Shown in pieces: positions 42,918-56,299 of a stretch of DNA of 64,000 bases; positions within the stretch are counted from its first letter, which is position 1, and each line of letters starts with the position of its first letter. The stretch covers positions 4,231,436-4,295,435 of the forward strand of contig NW_024748870.1 of NCBI RefSeq assembly GCF_018991925.1. Direction: 5' to 3'. The position numbers and the translations under genes are program-made. The DNA is from Homarus americanus (Eukaryota; Arthropoda; Malacostraca; Decapoda; Nephropidae). The notes under the pieces were generated by a model. The model searched no databases. It was not told the origin of the DNA and worked only from the letters and a program-made list of their open reading frames with translations.

Positions 42918-43998
42918 CAATGTGATAAGATGAAATAACATTCTCACAGAGCTTGTATGAAGGATTACATCTATGGAGTGTTGTTGTTAACTCTTTGGTA
43001 AGATGAAGTAACATTCTCACAGAGCTTGTATGAAGGATTACATCTATGGAGTGTTGTTGTTAACTCTGTGATAAGATGAAGTAACATTCTCACAGAGCTT
43101 GTATGAAGGATTACATCTATGAGGTGTTGTATAACTCTGTGGTAAGATGAAGTAACATTCTCTCAGAGCTTGTATGAAGGATTACATATATGGAGTGTTG
43201 TTGTATAACTCTGTGGTAAGATGAAGTAACATTCTCACTGAGCTTGTATGAAGGATTACAACTATGGAGTGTTGTTGTTAACTCTGTGATAAGATGAAAT
43301 AACATTCTCACAGAGCTTGTATGAAGGATTACATCTATGGGGTGTTGTTGTATAACTCTGTGGTAAGATGAAGTAACATTCTCACAGAGCTTGCATGAAG
43401 GATTACATTTATGGAGTGTTGTTGTTAACTCTTTGGTAAGATGAAGCAACATTCTCACAGAGCTTGTATGAAGGATTACATTTATGGAGTGTTGTTGTTA
43501 ACTCTTTGGTAAGATGAAGTAACATTCTCACAGAGCTTGTATGAAGGATTACATTTATGGAGTGTTGTTGTTAACTCTTTGGTAAGATGAAGCAACATTC
43601 TCACAGAGCTTGTATGAAGGATGACATTTATGGAGTGTTGTTGTTAACTCTTTGGTAAGATGAAGCAACATTCTCACAGAGCTTGCATGAAGGATTACAT
43701 TTATGGAGTGTTGTTGTTAACTCTTTGGTAAGATGAAGTAACATTCTCACAGAGCTTGTATGAAGGATTACATCAATGGAGTGTTGTTGTATAACTTTGT
43801 GGTACGATGAAGTAACATTCACAGAGCTTCTATGAAGGATTACATCTATGAGGTGTTGTTGTAAAACTCTGTGGTAAGATGAAGTATCATTCTCACAGAG
43901 CTTGTATGAAGAATTACTTCTCTGGAGTGTTGTTGTATAACACTGTGGTAAGATTAAGTAACATTCTCACAGAGCTTGTATGAAGGATTACATCTATA
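42918..43998. repeat. 74-bp satellite array, left part (about 14 units)
   Basis: Unit of the form ggtaagatgaagtaacattc, tcacagagcttgtatgaagg, attacatctatggagtgttg, ttgtataactctgt. Units lacking ta in ttgtataac are 71-72 bp and dominate the middle of this array. It breaks off at the 3' tail of the LINE at 43999. Confidence 0.95.
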
Positions 43999-44159
43999 CT
44001 TACTTTTTTACTTTTTACTTTTGTCTTTTTCGCCACTGATCGGCTCGTTAGCCGCTTGGGCGATCGGTCACGCCTCTGATTACTTTTCCTTTTAATTTAT
44101 CCTCTTCACCAAAAGATCGGCTCGTTAGCCGCCCGGGCGATCGGTCACGTCTCTGTCAC

Positions 44160-45739
44160 GCACTGTTGGCAAATATTGGGCATGCACCGCCTCCTGAATG
44201 TTCCTGAACCAGCTCTAGTGTTGGTCAAATCTTGTCTTGAAAGAGCTCACGCTCGGTGCCATCACAACACTCTCTGGTAGATTGTTCCAAGAGTTTACAA
44301 CCCTCACTCCGAAAATATTTGCCCTCACAGTTTTCTGGACTTGCGGCTTCTTCAATCTTGAGCTGTGACCCCTTGTGGGGCGAGCGTCCGCCACCTCCAA
44401 ATAAGGACACTCGACTGAGTAGTGCCCCCTGAGATGCTACTACACCTCAACTAGGTCACCCCTTGCCCGTCTGTAATATAAACTAGGCAAGTTCAGGCGC
44501 ACCAATCTCTCAGGGTAGCTGAGGTGCCGAAGTGCAGACACCAGTCTGTTGGCCCTCCTTTGAACATTTTCAACCAACTGACAGTCCCTTGCATATCTCG
44601 GGGACCAGACGGGGTGACAGTACTCCAGATAGGGAAGCACTTCACTCTTGAAGATCGTCACGAGGGACGGACCGTCTAGTTTTCTGAACGGCCTTCTTAT
44701 AAGACCCAATAATTTATTTGCCTGGTTTACCTTCTTCTCGCACTGTTCCGAGAACTTCAGCTCATTGTCAACATACACACCTAGGTCCTTCTCACATTCA
44801 GTCTCAACTAGTGCAGTTTCTTCATCCCGTTGGGACATATGATACGCCTCCTTACCGTTGGTACGCCCCAGATGCATCGTCTTACACTTCGTGACATTGA
44901 ATCTCAGCAGCCATTCCTTCGACCATTCCTGGAGCCCACAGAGGTCCCTCTGCAGCTCTTCACAGTCAGTTTGGTTCTTAATTTCCCGAAATAACTTAGC
45001 GTCATTGACAAACATTTGTATGGAGGAGTGTACAACGTCAGGCATGTCATTTATGAAACAAACAAACAACAGCGGGCCCAATACACTGCCTTGTGGTACC
45101 CCACTTGTGACATGTACGGATGACGATTTCGTGCCATTAATCATCACACACTACTTGCGGTCATGTAGAAAGTCTTCTATCCATGCAAGGACATTTCCCC
45201 GAATTCCGTACCCTTCCAGTTTGATTTTCAGCCTTTCATGGGGTACACTGTCGAAAGCCTTGGCAAAATCTAGTTAAATATTGTCGATATTACCACCCCG
45301 TTCCAGAACATGGGTCCAAATATCCAATACCTTGAGCATAAAACCATGTTGGCAATCCTTTACAAGATTGTTTCGTATTAGATGTTCCATTGCGGCATCT
45401 CTGATAATACTCTCAAGTACCTTGCATATTATGCTGATCAGGCTCACTGGTCTATAGTTGTTCCTACAGTGCCGATCGCCCTTCTTGAAAATAGGACTCA
45501 CATAAGCCACTTTCCATTCACGGGGGACCATTTGTTCATCCAGGCATTTACAAAACAGGATCTTTAGGGGCTGTGCAAGCTCGTTGCACAACTCTCTTAG
45601 CACTCTAGGATGCACCATGTGAGGGCCGGGACTCTTATGGACCTTTAGCCTGGACAGTTTATTTCTAATACCCTCTTCTGTGAACACAATGTGTGTCAGT
45701 GCTGTGTCGAACCGTCTGCCCTCAAACGCAGGAAGGTTA
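44160..45739 (-). pseudogene. CR1-A LINE ORF2 fragment (RT), decayed
   Basis: Frames at 45687-45274 and 45147-44440 plus C-terminal pieces at 44225-44410. Damage includes a stop in the LDFAKAF region near 45272, a deletion removing PGRSCLTQL near 45340, a stop near 45150, and a catalytic box reading FVNDAKL where FADD is expected. The start of the coding part continues beyond the nested insertion at 47320-47455. Confidence 0.88.
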
Positions 45740-46214
45740 GTTGCCTCCAGTGCCGGATTTAGGCCTGTGGAGGCCCATGGGCAGCCGCTTTGTGGAGGCC
45801 CCCCTCATTATAACTACCCAAGAGGGTGGGGTAGCGAGTGAAGCGAGCCTAAACATCTGGAAGTTCCGGGGAGTGCTGTAAGCCCCCCGGGAATATTTTG
45901 AAATTTGAACACTTCTTTGGAGAATTTTGAAGCCATATGCAATTATATTGAGGCACTAGCGTAGCTAGGGGGGGGCGGGGGGCGGCGGTCCGCCCCGGGC
46001 GGCACTTTTGGGGGGCGGCACTTTTGGGGGGCGGCACTTTTGGGTCTGCTCATCACCCATACCTGCAGCTACTGGAGACGTTGATCCATCCCTTTGTATC
46101 GGCGTTTTTGTTTTTTGTTTAACTGTTACTTATAAAGTTTAAGTATGTTTGGTGTGTATTTAAAGCATACTATATTTGAGTATGTGAAAGTACAGTAATA
46201 TTATAATGATACAC

Positions 46215-46692
46215 TGTAGTGGACGTCTCCCCTACAAACTAACTGCGTAGCAGCCCACCACCTGCCATCACATTCCAATGTGCCGCCTTCCCTAGCAACC
46301 AACCAGATGTTACCGTATCTTAGCAACGGAACTAGTCACCGGCTACTTCTCGGGTTTTCCCACCATGACTCATAGCGGCTGCTGCGGGGTATATAAGCTC
46401 TGTCTCTCCCTTGAGATTCAGTCTGACCAATCTTCTTGAACAAGCAACACCTCCTCCTCCGCCGCTGCCTGGCAGCCCTAGCTCCTCCTCGCCTGCCTGG
46501 CGGTCCTCGCTCCCGCCAGCGAGCATGGCGACCCACCAACCGTCCTCTGAGCTTCCTCACCAACCAACTCTCATTCTGCACCTCCAGCACCAGACTGTCT
46601 ATCATATAACTTATATATTATACAAGAAAACCACATTAGAGTTTCCTTCCATCCTGAGTGCTAGACAACATTAATATCTCGATACCCCTACA
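46215..46692 (+). repeat. Solo LTR with 4-bp target duplication, nested in hAT element 2
   Basis: TGTAGTGGACGTCTCC...ATACCCCTACA, 478 bp, flanked by ACAC (46211-46214 and 46693-46696). TATA-like GGGTATATAAG at about 46387-46397. Diverged member of the 39984-40431 and 51657-52108 family; the shared core is gcctggcggtcctcgctccc. Confidence 0.88.
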
Positions 46693-46702
46693 ACACAAAC
46701 TA

Positions 46703-46804
<102 letters not shown>

Positions 46805-47455
46805 GAGTGAGTCACTGTGCAATATGTATTTTTTGTGGGGGCAAAGGGCGGCAAACTCAAGGGTTGCCCCGGGCGGCACACACTCTAGCTACGCCACTGT
46901 ATTGAGGATATTAGAACACAACGCCCTGATGGCATTCGTAATGGAAGTGATAATGAAAAAAATATTTTATTTGTATTTTTTAATCTAAATTTCGTTATTC
47001 CCTGTAGTTCATTTTTAATCAATATATGTTTGTGGAATTCTAAATATATTATTAGCAACACAAACATTATCATTCATTAAAAATATAAGGTTCATAGGAA
47101 AACCAGGTATTCATGAATTTCAAGGAGTAGCTAGCCTAATTTCTATCACGCTTCTTGCTGAACATAGTTTTACGTGATGGAATAGATAAACATGAATTTT
47201 AATGTATGAAAATAAAAATAATCCAAATGAATAAACAAATAAATAAAATATTGTAATATGTGGAGGCCCCTGGGCAGCTGCCCACTTTGCCCACTCCTGA
47301 ATCCGGCCCTGGTTGCATCATCTCTTGTGATCACCGAGGAAAAGAAGCTGTTCAATGCCTCGACTTTATCCTGGTCAGAATCTGCGTAGCTACCATCCAC
47401 AAGCCTCAGGTCTGATACTCGTACTCGCGTTTTCAATTTCGACTTTGCATAGCGG

Positions 47456-49378
47456 AGTTTTCTTGTATAACTCTGTGGTAAGATGAAGTAGCATTCTCAC
47501 AGAGCTTGTAAGAAGGATTACTTCTACGGGGTGTTGTTGTATAACTCTGTGGTAAGATGAAGTAACATTCTCTCAGAGCTTGTATGAAGGATTACATCTA
47601 TGGGGTGTTGTTGTATAACTTTGTGGTAAGATGAAGTAACATTCTCACAGAGCTTGTATGAAGGATTACATCTATGGAGTGTTGTTGTATAACTTTGTGA
47701 TAAGATGAAGTAACATTCTCTCAGAGCTTGTATGAAGGATTACATCTATGGAGTGTTGTTGTATAACTCTGTGGTAAGATGAAGTAACATTCTCACAGAG
47801 CTTGTATGAAGGATTACATCTATGGAGTGTTGTTGTATAACTCTGTGGTAAGATGAAGTAACATTCTCACAGAGCTTGTATGAAGGATTACATCTATGGA
47901 GTGTTGTTGTATAACTCTTTGGTAAGATGAAGTAACATTCTCACAGAGCTTGTATGAAGGATTACATCTATGGAGTGTTGTTGTATAACTCTTTGGTAAG
48001 ATGAAGTAACATTCTCACAGAGCTTGTATGAAGGATTACATCTATGGGGTGTTGTTGTATAACGCTTTGAAAATATGAAGTAACATTCTCACAGAGCTTG
48101 TAAGAAGGATTACATCTATGGGGTGCTGTTGTATAACTATGTGGTAAGATGAAGTAACGTTATCACAGAGGTTGTATGAAGGATTACATCTATGGGGTGT
48201 TGTTGTATAACTTTGAGGTAAGATGAAGTAACATTCTCACAGAGCTTGTATGAAGGATTACATCTATGGAGTGTTGTTGTATAACTCTGTGGTAAGATGA
48301 AGTAACATTCTCACAGAGCTTGTATTAAGGATTACATCTATGGAGTGTTGTTGTTAACTCTGTTGGTAAGATGAAGTAACATTCTCACAGAACTTGTATG
48401 AAGGATTACATCTATGGAGTGTTGTTGTATAACTCTGTGGTAAGATGAAGTAACATTCTCACAGAGCTTGTATGAAGGATTACATCTATGGAGTGTTGTT
48501 GTATAACTTTGAGGTAAGATGAAGTAACATTCTCACAGAGCTTGTATTAAGGATTACATCTATGGAGGGTTGTTGTATAACTCTGTGGTAAGATGAAGTA
48601 ACATTCTCACAGAGCTTGTATGAAGGATTACATCTATGGATTGTTGTTGTATAACTCTGTGGTAAGATGAAGTAACATTCTCACAGAACTTGTATGAAGG
48701 ATTACATCTATGGAGTGTTGTTGTATAACTCTGTGGTAAGATGAAGTAACATTCTCACAGAGCTTGTATGAAGGATTACATCTATGGAATGTTGTTGTAT
48801 AACTCTGTGGTAAGATGAAGTAACATTCTTACAGAGCTTGTATGAAGGATTACATCTATGGAGTGTTGTTGTATAACTCTGTGGTAAGATGAAGTAACAT
48901 TCTCACAGAGCTTGTATGAAGGATTACATCTATGGAATGTTGTTGTATAACTCTGTGGTAAGATGAAGTAACATTCTTACAGAGCTTGTATGAAGGATTA
49001 CATCTATGGATTGTTGTTGTATAACTCTGTGGTAAGATGAAGTAACATTCTCACAGAGCTTGTATGAAGGATTACATCTATGGAATGTTGTTGTATAACT
49101 CTGTGGTAAGATGAAGTAACATTCTTACAGAGCTTGTATGACAGATTACATCTATGAGGTGTTGTATAACTCTGAGGTAACATGAAGTAACATTCTCACA
49201 GAGCTTGTATGAAGGATTACATCTATGGAGTGTTGTTGCATAACTCTGTGGTAAGATGAAGTAACATTCTCACAGAGCTTGTATGAAGAATTACATCTAT
49301 GGAGTGTTGTTGTAAAACTCTGTGGTAAGATGAAGTAACATTCTCACAGAGCTTGTATGAAGGATTACATCTATGGAG
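47456..49378. repeat. 74-bp satellite array, right part (about 26 units)
   Basis: Same unit as 42918-43998, mostly in the full 74-bp form. It resumes directly after the LINE, showing the two arrays were once continuous. Unit-to-unit changes include cttacag for ctcacag (48828, 48976, 49123) and gaatg or gattg for gagtg, which recur in neighbouring units as expected from local amplification. Confidence 0.95.
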
Positions 49379-49495
49379 AGTCGTTTAAGTTATAACATTG
49401 ATTAAATGACACTACATACATCACTGTGGCGAGTGTGGCAAGGAAACAGAAAGAGACAAAAAGTTGGTTCTCCAATTATGGACACTGATGTTGAT

Positions 49496-49776
49496 GCAGG
49501 TATACAACAAATATACAGTACAGGTATACAACAAATATACGGTACGGGTATACAACAAATATACAGTACAGGCATACAACAAATATACGGTATGGGTATA
49601 CAACAAATATACAGTACAGGTATACAAAAATATACAGTTCAGGTATACAACAAATATACAGTACAGGCATACAACAAATATACGGTACGGGTATACAACA
49701 AATATACGGTACGGGTATACAAAAATATACAGTTCAGGTATACAACAAATATACAGTACAGGGATACAATCAATAG
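49496..49776. repeat. 24-bp minisatellite
   Basis: About 12 units of tatacaacaaatatacagta plus cagg, with variants cggtacgg and aaaaatatacagtt. The period is a multiple of three, so all frames look falsely open. Confidence 0.92.
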
Positions 49777-49939
49777 TAAACAGTAAGTCAGTTCGACCAA
49801 GGATAAACTACACAGCCATCAGATGATTATATCCAATTGGTCTTCTTTTGGAAATAAATAATCCATTAGTTACACTTGAAATAATTCTTACCAACATGCA
49901 ATATCATACAGTTCTCCAGATCATTTTTCTCTAAGATCT

Positions 49940-50720
<781 letters not shown>

Positions 50721-50809
50721 ACATTTATATATTGGAACTTTTATCAGCATTGTACACAAGCACAAGAGGCCCAAGTAAAAACATTGCAACACTCATTAAA
50801 ACAATAAGT

Positions 50810-51656
50810 CTTTTTCTTTTCTTTTATCCTCTTCACCACTGATCGGCTCGTTAACCGCTTGGGCGATCGGTCACGTCTCTGAGCAATTTTCCTTTTCATT
50901 TATCCTCTTCACCAAAAGATCGGCTCGCTAGCCGCCCGGGCGATCGGTCACGTCTCTGTCACGCACTGTTGGCAAATATTGGGCATGCACCGGCTCCTGA
51001 ATGTTCCTGAACCAGCTCCAGTGTTGGTCAAATCTTGTCTTGAAAGAGCTCACGCTCGGTGCCATCACAACACTCTCTGGTAGATTGTTCCAAGAGTTTA
51101 CAACCCTCACTCCGAAAAAGTTTGCCCTCACAGTTTTCTGGACTTGCGGCTTCTTCAATCTTGAGCTGTGACCCCTTGTGGGGCGAGCGTCCGCCAGCTC
51201 CAAGTAAGGACACTCGACTGAGTAGTGCCCCCTGAGATGCTTATACACCTCAACTAGGTCACCCCTTGCCCGTCTGTAATATAAGCTAGGCAAGTTCAGG
51301 CGCACCAATCTCTCAGGGTAGCTGAGGTGCCAAAGTGCAGGCACCAGTCTGGTGGTCCCTCCTTTGAACATTTTCAACCAACTGACAGTTCCTAGCATAT
51401 CTCGGGGATCAGACCCAATAATTTATTTGCCTGATTTACCTTCTTCTCGCAATGACCTGAGAACTTCAGCTCATTGTCAACATACACACCTAGGTCCTTC
51501 TCACATTCAGTCTCAAATAGTGCAGTTTCTTCATCCCGTTGGGACATATGATACGCCTCCTTACCGTTGGTACGCCCCAGGTGCATCCTCTTACACTTCG
51601 TGACATTGAATCTCAGCAGCCATTCCTTCGACAATTCCTGAAGCCCAGAGAGGTCC
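50810..51656 (-). mobile_element. CR1-type LINE (family A), copy 4, truncated
   Basis: The 3' half only, with the same double 3' motif. About 120 bp is deleted internally near 51410 (between ctcggggatcaga and cccaataat) relative to the other copies, and there is an extra base at 51355. The 5' side is cut at 51656 by an LTR, after which the LINE does not resume. Confidence 0.9.
50970..51634 (-). pseudogene. CR1-A LINE ORF2 C-terminal fragment
   Basis: Frames 51634-51392 and 51398-50928 correspond to the region after the catalytic box (FNVTKCKRMHLGRTNGKEAY) through to the C-terminus ending DRDVTDRPGG, separated by the internal deletion. The catalytic RT motifs are missing. Confidence 0.85.
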
Positions 51657-52108
51657 TGTAGTGGATTTCTCCCCTACAAACGCTGTTTGTCGCTGCGTAG
51701 CCTACCCCGCGAATTCCCCAGTGTATGCCTCGTGGTCTGGGTCAACCAGCGCCGCCATACATCACGGAGGTCAACTACTAAGCCACGCCTACCCCCCGCT
51801 ATTTAAGACCTGACCTCGTGGTGACCCCTCTCTCTTTCTACCTACACCAACCAGCCAGCAACACCTCCACCTCCTCCGCCTGCCTGGCGGTCCTCGCTCC
51901 CGCCGGGGAGCATGGCGACCCACAAGCTGGTCCTCCTCGGGGCATCCTCACCAACTAGCTCTCTCTACATCACGCTTGTACCCACGCTGCCACTTCCCAG
52001 CACCAAGCTGCATTGTACATCCAATACAACATGTATACAGATAGCACATTGTGAGTTTCCTTTCTCCGTCCCATCCTGAGTGTGAACCCAAACATCCCAT
52101 ACCCCACA
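51657..52108 (+). repeat. LTR of the TGTAGTGG family
   Basis: TGTAGTGGATTTCTCC...CATACCCCACA, 452 bp, close to 39984-40431, with TATA-like CTATTTAAG at about 51800-51808. No matching target duplication (gtcc on the left, atac on the right), and the LINE on the left does not resume on the right. It may therefore be one end of a rearranged element and not a clean solo LTR. Confidence 0.8.
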
Positions 52109-52399
52109 ATACCTCCCAAAAAGTCGATAATCTACTTCCACGAAAAGTCGAAAGTCTACTTTCCCAAAAAGTAGATAATCTATTTTTCAGGAAAGTAGAT
52201 GACCAACTTTCCCGGAAAGTAGATATTTCCCATTTTCCATGATACAAATTTCCCGTTTTCTATGATAGTAGATAAGCAACTTTCCCAGAAAGTAGAAATA
52301 TTTTCACATTTTTGTGATACAAATTAACCGTTTTCTATGATAATCTACTTTGGTAAACATATTAATACCTCCCAAAAAATCGATAATCTACTTCCATGA
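52109..52399. repeat. Palindromic short repeats bounded by a 34-bp direct repeat
   Basis: aatacctcccaaaaagtcga followed by taatctacttcca occurs at 52109-52144 and, with one change, at 52366-52399. Between them are several copies of self-complementary motifs built from aagtagat and atctactt plus ttcccggaaa-type linkers. Confidence 0.75.
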
Positions 52400-53213
52400 G
52401 GGAGGGAGGGGTGGTATGTGGAGGGAGAGAGAGGTGGTATGTGGAGGAAGGGAGGGAGGGGTGGTATGTGGAGGGAGGGGGGGGTGGTATGTGCAGGGAG
52501 GAAGCTGTGGTATGTAATGTACTGTACAGCCCTGTAAATGTATTCAATGCATCATTATGTCTACAATCAAATGTAAGTCTGTATATTTTCAGCCACCGGT
52601 TGCAACTCTTATTAATAAACCGTTTATTACTATTATTATTATGTGGAGGGAGGAGGGAGGGTGGTATGTGGAGGGAGAGTGGTATGTCGAGGAGGAGGCG
52701 TGGTATGTGAAGGGGAGGGAGGTATGTGGAGGGGAGGGTGGGTATGTCGAGGGAGGGAGGTGTGGTGGAGGGAAGGAGGGAGGGAGAGGGGAGGAATGGT
52801 ATGGAGGGAGGGAGTGGTATGTGGAGGGAGGGAGTGGCTATGTGGAGGGATGGGGAGGTGGTAGGAGGGGAGGGGTGTGGGGTGGTATGTGGAGGGATTT
52901 GTGGAGGAGGGAGGGGTGGTATGTGGAGGATGGAGAGTGGTAAGTAGGGAGGGAGGGAGAGGTGGTAGGAAGGAGGGAGGGGTGGTATGTGAGGGAGGGA
53001 GGGAGATGGTATGTGGAGGAGGAAAGAGATGGTATGTGGAGGGAGGGAGGGGTGGTATGTGGAGGGAGGGAGAGAGAGGTGGTATGTGGAGGGAGGGAGG
53101 GAGAGGTGTTTTTTGGAGTGAGGGAGGGAAGGAAGAGGTAGGTGGTGGGAGGGAGAGAGAGGTGGTATGTGGAGGGAGGGAAGGAGGGGTGGTATGTGGA
53201 GGGATTTTGAACA
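52396..53213. repeat. G-rich minisatellite, array 1
   Basis: Irregular repeats of ggagggagggaggggtggta plus tgt, strongly purine-biased on the plus strand, interrupted by about 120 bp of ordinary sequence at 52508-52640. All long ORFs here on either strand are artefacts of the repeat. Confidence 0.92.
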
Positions 53214-53369
53214 AAATCTATTTTTTGGACGAATTGCAAAAAATTGTAAGGCTTACCCCTTACAGGATTTTTGAAGGTTTGGTCTTTGATAAAGGATACA
53301 AATAAGATTTAGCAGATCAATTAATGGAAACGCGCATGCGCATATACCTCCCAAAAGTCTTTTCACGAG
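53214..53369. other. Unique-sequence island between G-rich arrays
   Basis: About 155 bp of non-repetitive sequence; 53344-53365 resembles the cctcccaaaa motif at 52112 and 52370. No gene seen. Confidence 0.4.
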
Positions 53370-54136
53370 GTAGTGTGGAGGGAGGAGGAGACGTGGTATG
53401 TGGATTGGAGGAGATGTATGTGGATGGGAGGGAGATGGTATGTGGAGGGAAGGGAGAGGGTATGTGGAGGGAGGGGAGGTGGAGGGGAGGGAGAGGTGGT
53501 ATGGGAGGGAGGGAGACGTGGGTATGTGGGAGGGAGGGAGAGGTGGTATGTGGAGGGAAGGGAGAGGTATGGGAGGGAGGGAGAGGTGGTATGTGGAGGG
53601 AGGGAGAGGGGAAGGGAGGGGAGGGAGAGGGGGTGGTATGTGGAGGGAGGGAGAGATGGTGGGGAGGGGAGGAGAGGTATGTGGAGGGAGGGAGAGGTGG
53701 TGCAGGGAGGGGAGATGTGGTATGGGAGGGGAGGAGAGGATGTGCAGGGGAGGGGAGATGGTATGTGGAGGGAAGGGAGAGGTGGTAGTGGGAGGGAAGG
53801 GAGAGATGGTATGTGGAGGGGGGGGAGGTGGGTGGGAGGGAGGGAGAGGTGCAGGGAGGGAGATGGGTATGTGAGGGGAGGAGAGGTATATGTAGGAGGG
53901 GAGATGGGGTGTGGAGGGATGGTATGTGCAGGGAGGGGAGATGTGGGTATGGGAGGGGAGGAGAGGGATAGTGCAGGAGGGGATGTGTGTGGAGGAGGGA
54001 GATGGGTATGTGGAGGAGGGAGAGGGATATGTGCAGGGAGGAGACGTGGTATGTGGAGGGAGGAGAGGGTGCAGGGGAGGGGAGATGGGGAGGGAGGGGA
54101 GGGGAGATGGGGTGTGGAGGGAAGGAGAGGGGTATG
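53370..54136. repeat. G-rich minisatellite, array 2
   Basis: Same ggagggagggagaggtggta plus tgt theme as 52396-53213, running straight into the second scaffold gap. Confidence 0.92.
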
Positions 54137-54236
54137 NNNNNNNNNNNNNNNNNNNNNNNNNNNNNNNNNNNNNNNNNNNNNNNNNNNNNNNNNNNNNNNN
54201 NNNNNNNNNNNNNNNNNNNNNNNNNNNNNNNNNNNN
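54137..54236. other. Assembly gap (100 N)
   Basis: Exactly 100 N, between a G-rich array and a C-rich array, so low complexity probably caused the contig break. Confidence 0.99.
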
Positions 54237-55090
54237 GAACATGTATTCTGAGACACACTGCACCAGCCCCCCATGCACACCCACACACCAGCCCCCACCA
54301 CCACATCAGCCCCCAGTACCACCACACCAGCCTCCCAGCACCCATCAGCCCCCCAGTACCACCACCAGCCCCCAGTACCACCAGCCCCCCAGGCACCACC
54401 CACCAACCTCCCAGTACCACCACCAGCCCCCAGCACCACCATCAGCCCCCACCACCACCAGCCCCCCAGCCACCACCAGCCCCCCAGTACCACCATCAGC
54501 CCCCAGCACCACCACCCAGCCCCCAGCACACCACCAGCCCCCAGCACCACCAACCAGCCCCAGTTCAAATAGCTACCAAATGCACCACCATCAGTCCCCA
54601 GCACCACCATCAGCCCCAGTACCACCACCAGCCTCCCAGTACCCACCATCAGCCCCCAGTACCACCACCAGCCTCCCAGCACCACCACACCAGCCTCCCA
54701 GCACACCACGCCCCCAGTACCACCACCATCAGCCCCAGTACCACCACCAGCCTCCCAGTACCACCATCAGTCCCCCAGTACCACCACATCAGCCCCAGTG
54801 CCACCCACACCAGCCCCCAGTACCACCACCAGCCCCCAGCACCACCACCAGCCCCAGTACCACCACCAGCCTCCCAGTACCACCATGAGCCACCCAGTAC
54901 CACCATCAGTCCCCACAGCACCACCACCAGCTACCTCAGCACCACCACCAGCCCCCCAGTACCACCACCAACATCACCCCAGTACCACCACCAGCCCCCC
55001 AGTACCACCATCAGCCCCCAGCACCACCATCAGTCCCCAGTACCACCATCAGCTCCCCAGTACCACCACCAGCCTCCCAGTACCACCCCT
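54237..55090. repeat. C/A-rich minisatellite
   Basis: Units of about 18 bp, ccagtaccaccaccagcc and variants, for some 800 bp. Strand composition is opposite to the array left of the gap, and the motif is different. Confidence 0.92.
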
Positions 55091-56295
55091 AAACTCATAC
55101 ACTGGTTTATAATCTTCAACGCAATAAAAGTTTAGTGAAAATAAACAAAAGTTAAAAAGATTTTAATTGAAAATCTAGAACGAAAAATATCAACAAACTT
55201 GGAATCTGAAACCATTCAGAGTCCTCTTGATATCACTGTCGTCTGGCCCTTATGGAGGGTCGTTTGGTCGTCTTTTGCTCATCGTTAAATCAATCTGGAT
55301 CTCGTTCCCCTTAATCAACCAGATTAGATAAAACCAGGTTAAAACTGTCCTCGCACAGTCGTTCACTATCAGTCCTCTTGCTGAACAAAAGCCTCATGTG
55401 TTATATTTCAGTCCACTTTCTTTAGTTACCCGTGTTCTGTGTATTCGCTCGTTTGTTCAATTTTTTCAATTTCAATTGTTTATTCCTTGATAGAGGAAGC
55501 GGGATCCTAGTGCTGCTGCACTGAAGTACCCCAGTATTAATCACGAAGCATCTGTGTGATAAAGATATGTATATATAAAAGGGGCTTACTTAAAGCCTAA
55601 GGAAGATGAAGGATATTCCTTTAACACATAATCAATGTTATTTCAAAAATATCTGGCCACAGTATAGGATCATCGCTCCGCCGGGGTCGGAGTGGGTCCA
55701 GCAGGCGCTGAAGGGTTGTGGGGACATCTTAGGAGGTAGTGGATAAGGGTGCGGCTGTCGGGTCTTCTGCATAATGCATGAAGAGCGTTGCTCAGGGGAT
55801 GCGGGGATACCAATCTCCCAAGCAAAGTACACCCAATGATGATACGTCTCGTTTGTTTATTTTTTTGTGTGTCTCCGCCTCTTTACGACTGCACAAAGAT
55901 TATGGTCTTTTAGTTATCGGTTCATTTCCTCAGAGCACCGGTAGTTTCCGATCTTGGTTTGAGGAATCGACGGCCATCAGATTGGAACTCTTTTAAGACG
56001 CGGTCAATGATTACATGTGGTCGATGCAGTCTATATACTTTTGGTGAACTGTGATTGGTTGAAAGGTTTGACTCTATTGGTAGACGACGACCTAAGTATC
56101 GTACACTATACTTGTAACTTAATGTTCACCCCAGCGTCGTTCACACAAAAAGATGTTACTTGAAACCATTTTGGGTATTTTAAACTCGAACAATAAATTT
56201 TAGTAGTGGAGGTTACAAGGCTGTGTGAACCATCAACCATCGGCTCCTGACAGAAGGCCTGGCAGAAGGTAGACCATTATGTTGCAAGAGCTAGT
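55091..56295. other. Ordinary sequence without recognised gene
   Basis: About 1.2 kb of mixed composition. Possible ORFs are at most 72 codons and have no recognisable domain. I see no splice-supported exon. Confidence 0.4.
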
Positions 56296-56299
56296 GCCT

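Noticed and set aside
43117..43822. Minus-strand frames in the satellite with Cys and His at finger-like spacing
   Set aside because: The 74-bp period is not a multiple of three and the C2H2 finger period is 84 bp; the resemblance to the neighbouring zinc-finger pseudogene looks accidental.
49406..49826. Tyr/Gln/Ile repeat protein
   Set aside because: The 24-bp minisatellite is open in every frame; no support for translation.
52639..54423. Long Ser/Pro/His-rich and Gly/Val/Trp-rich frames on both strands
   Set aside because: They are translations of minisatellites and run through the N gap; all frames look open because of the repeat.
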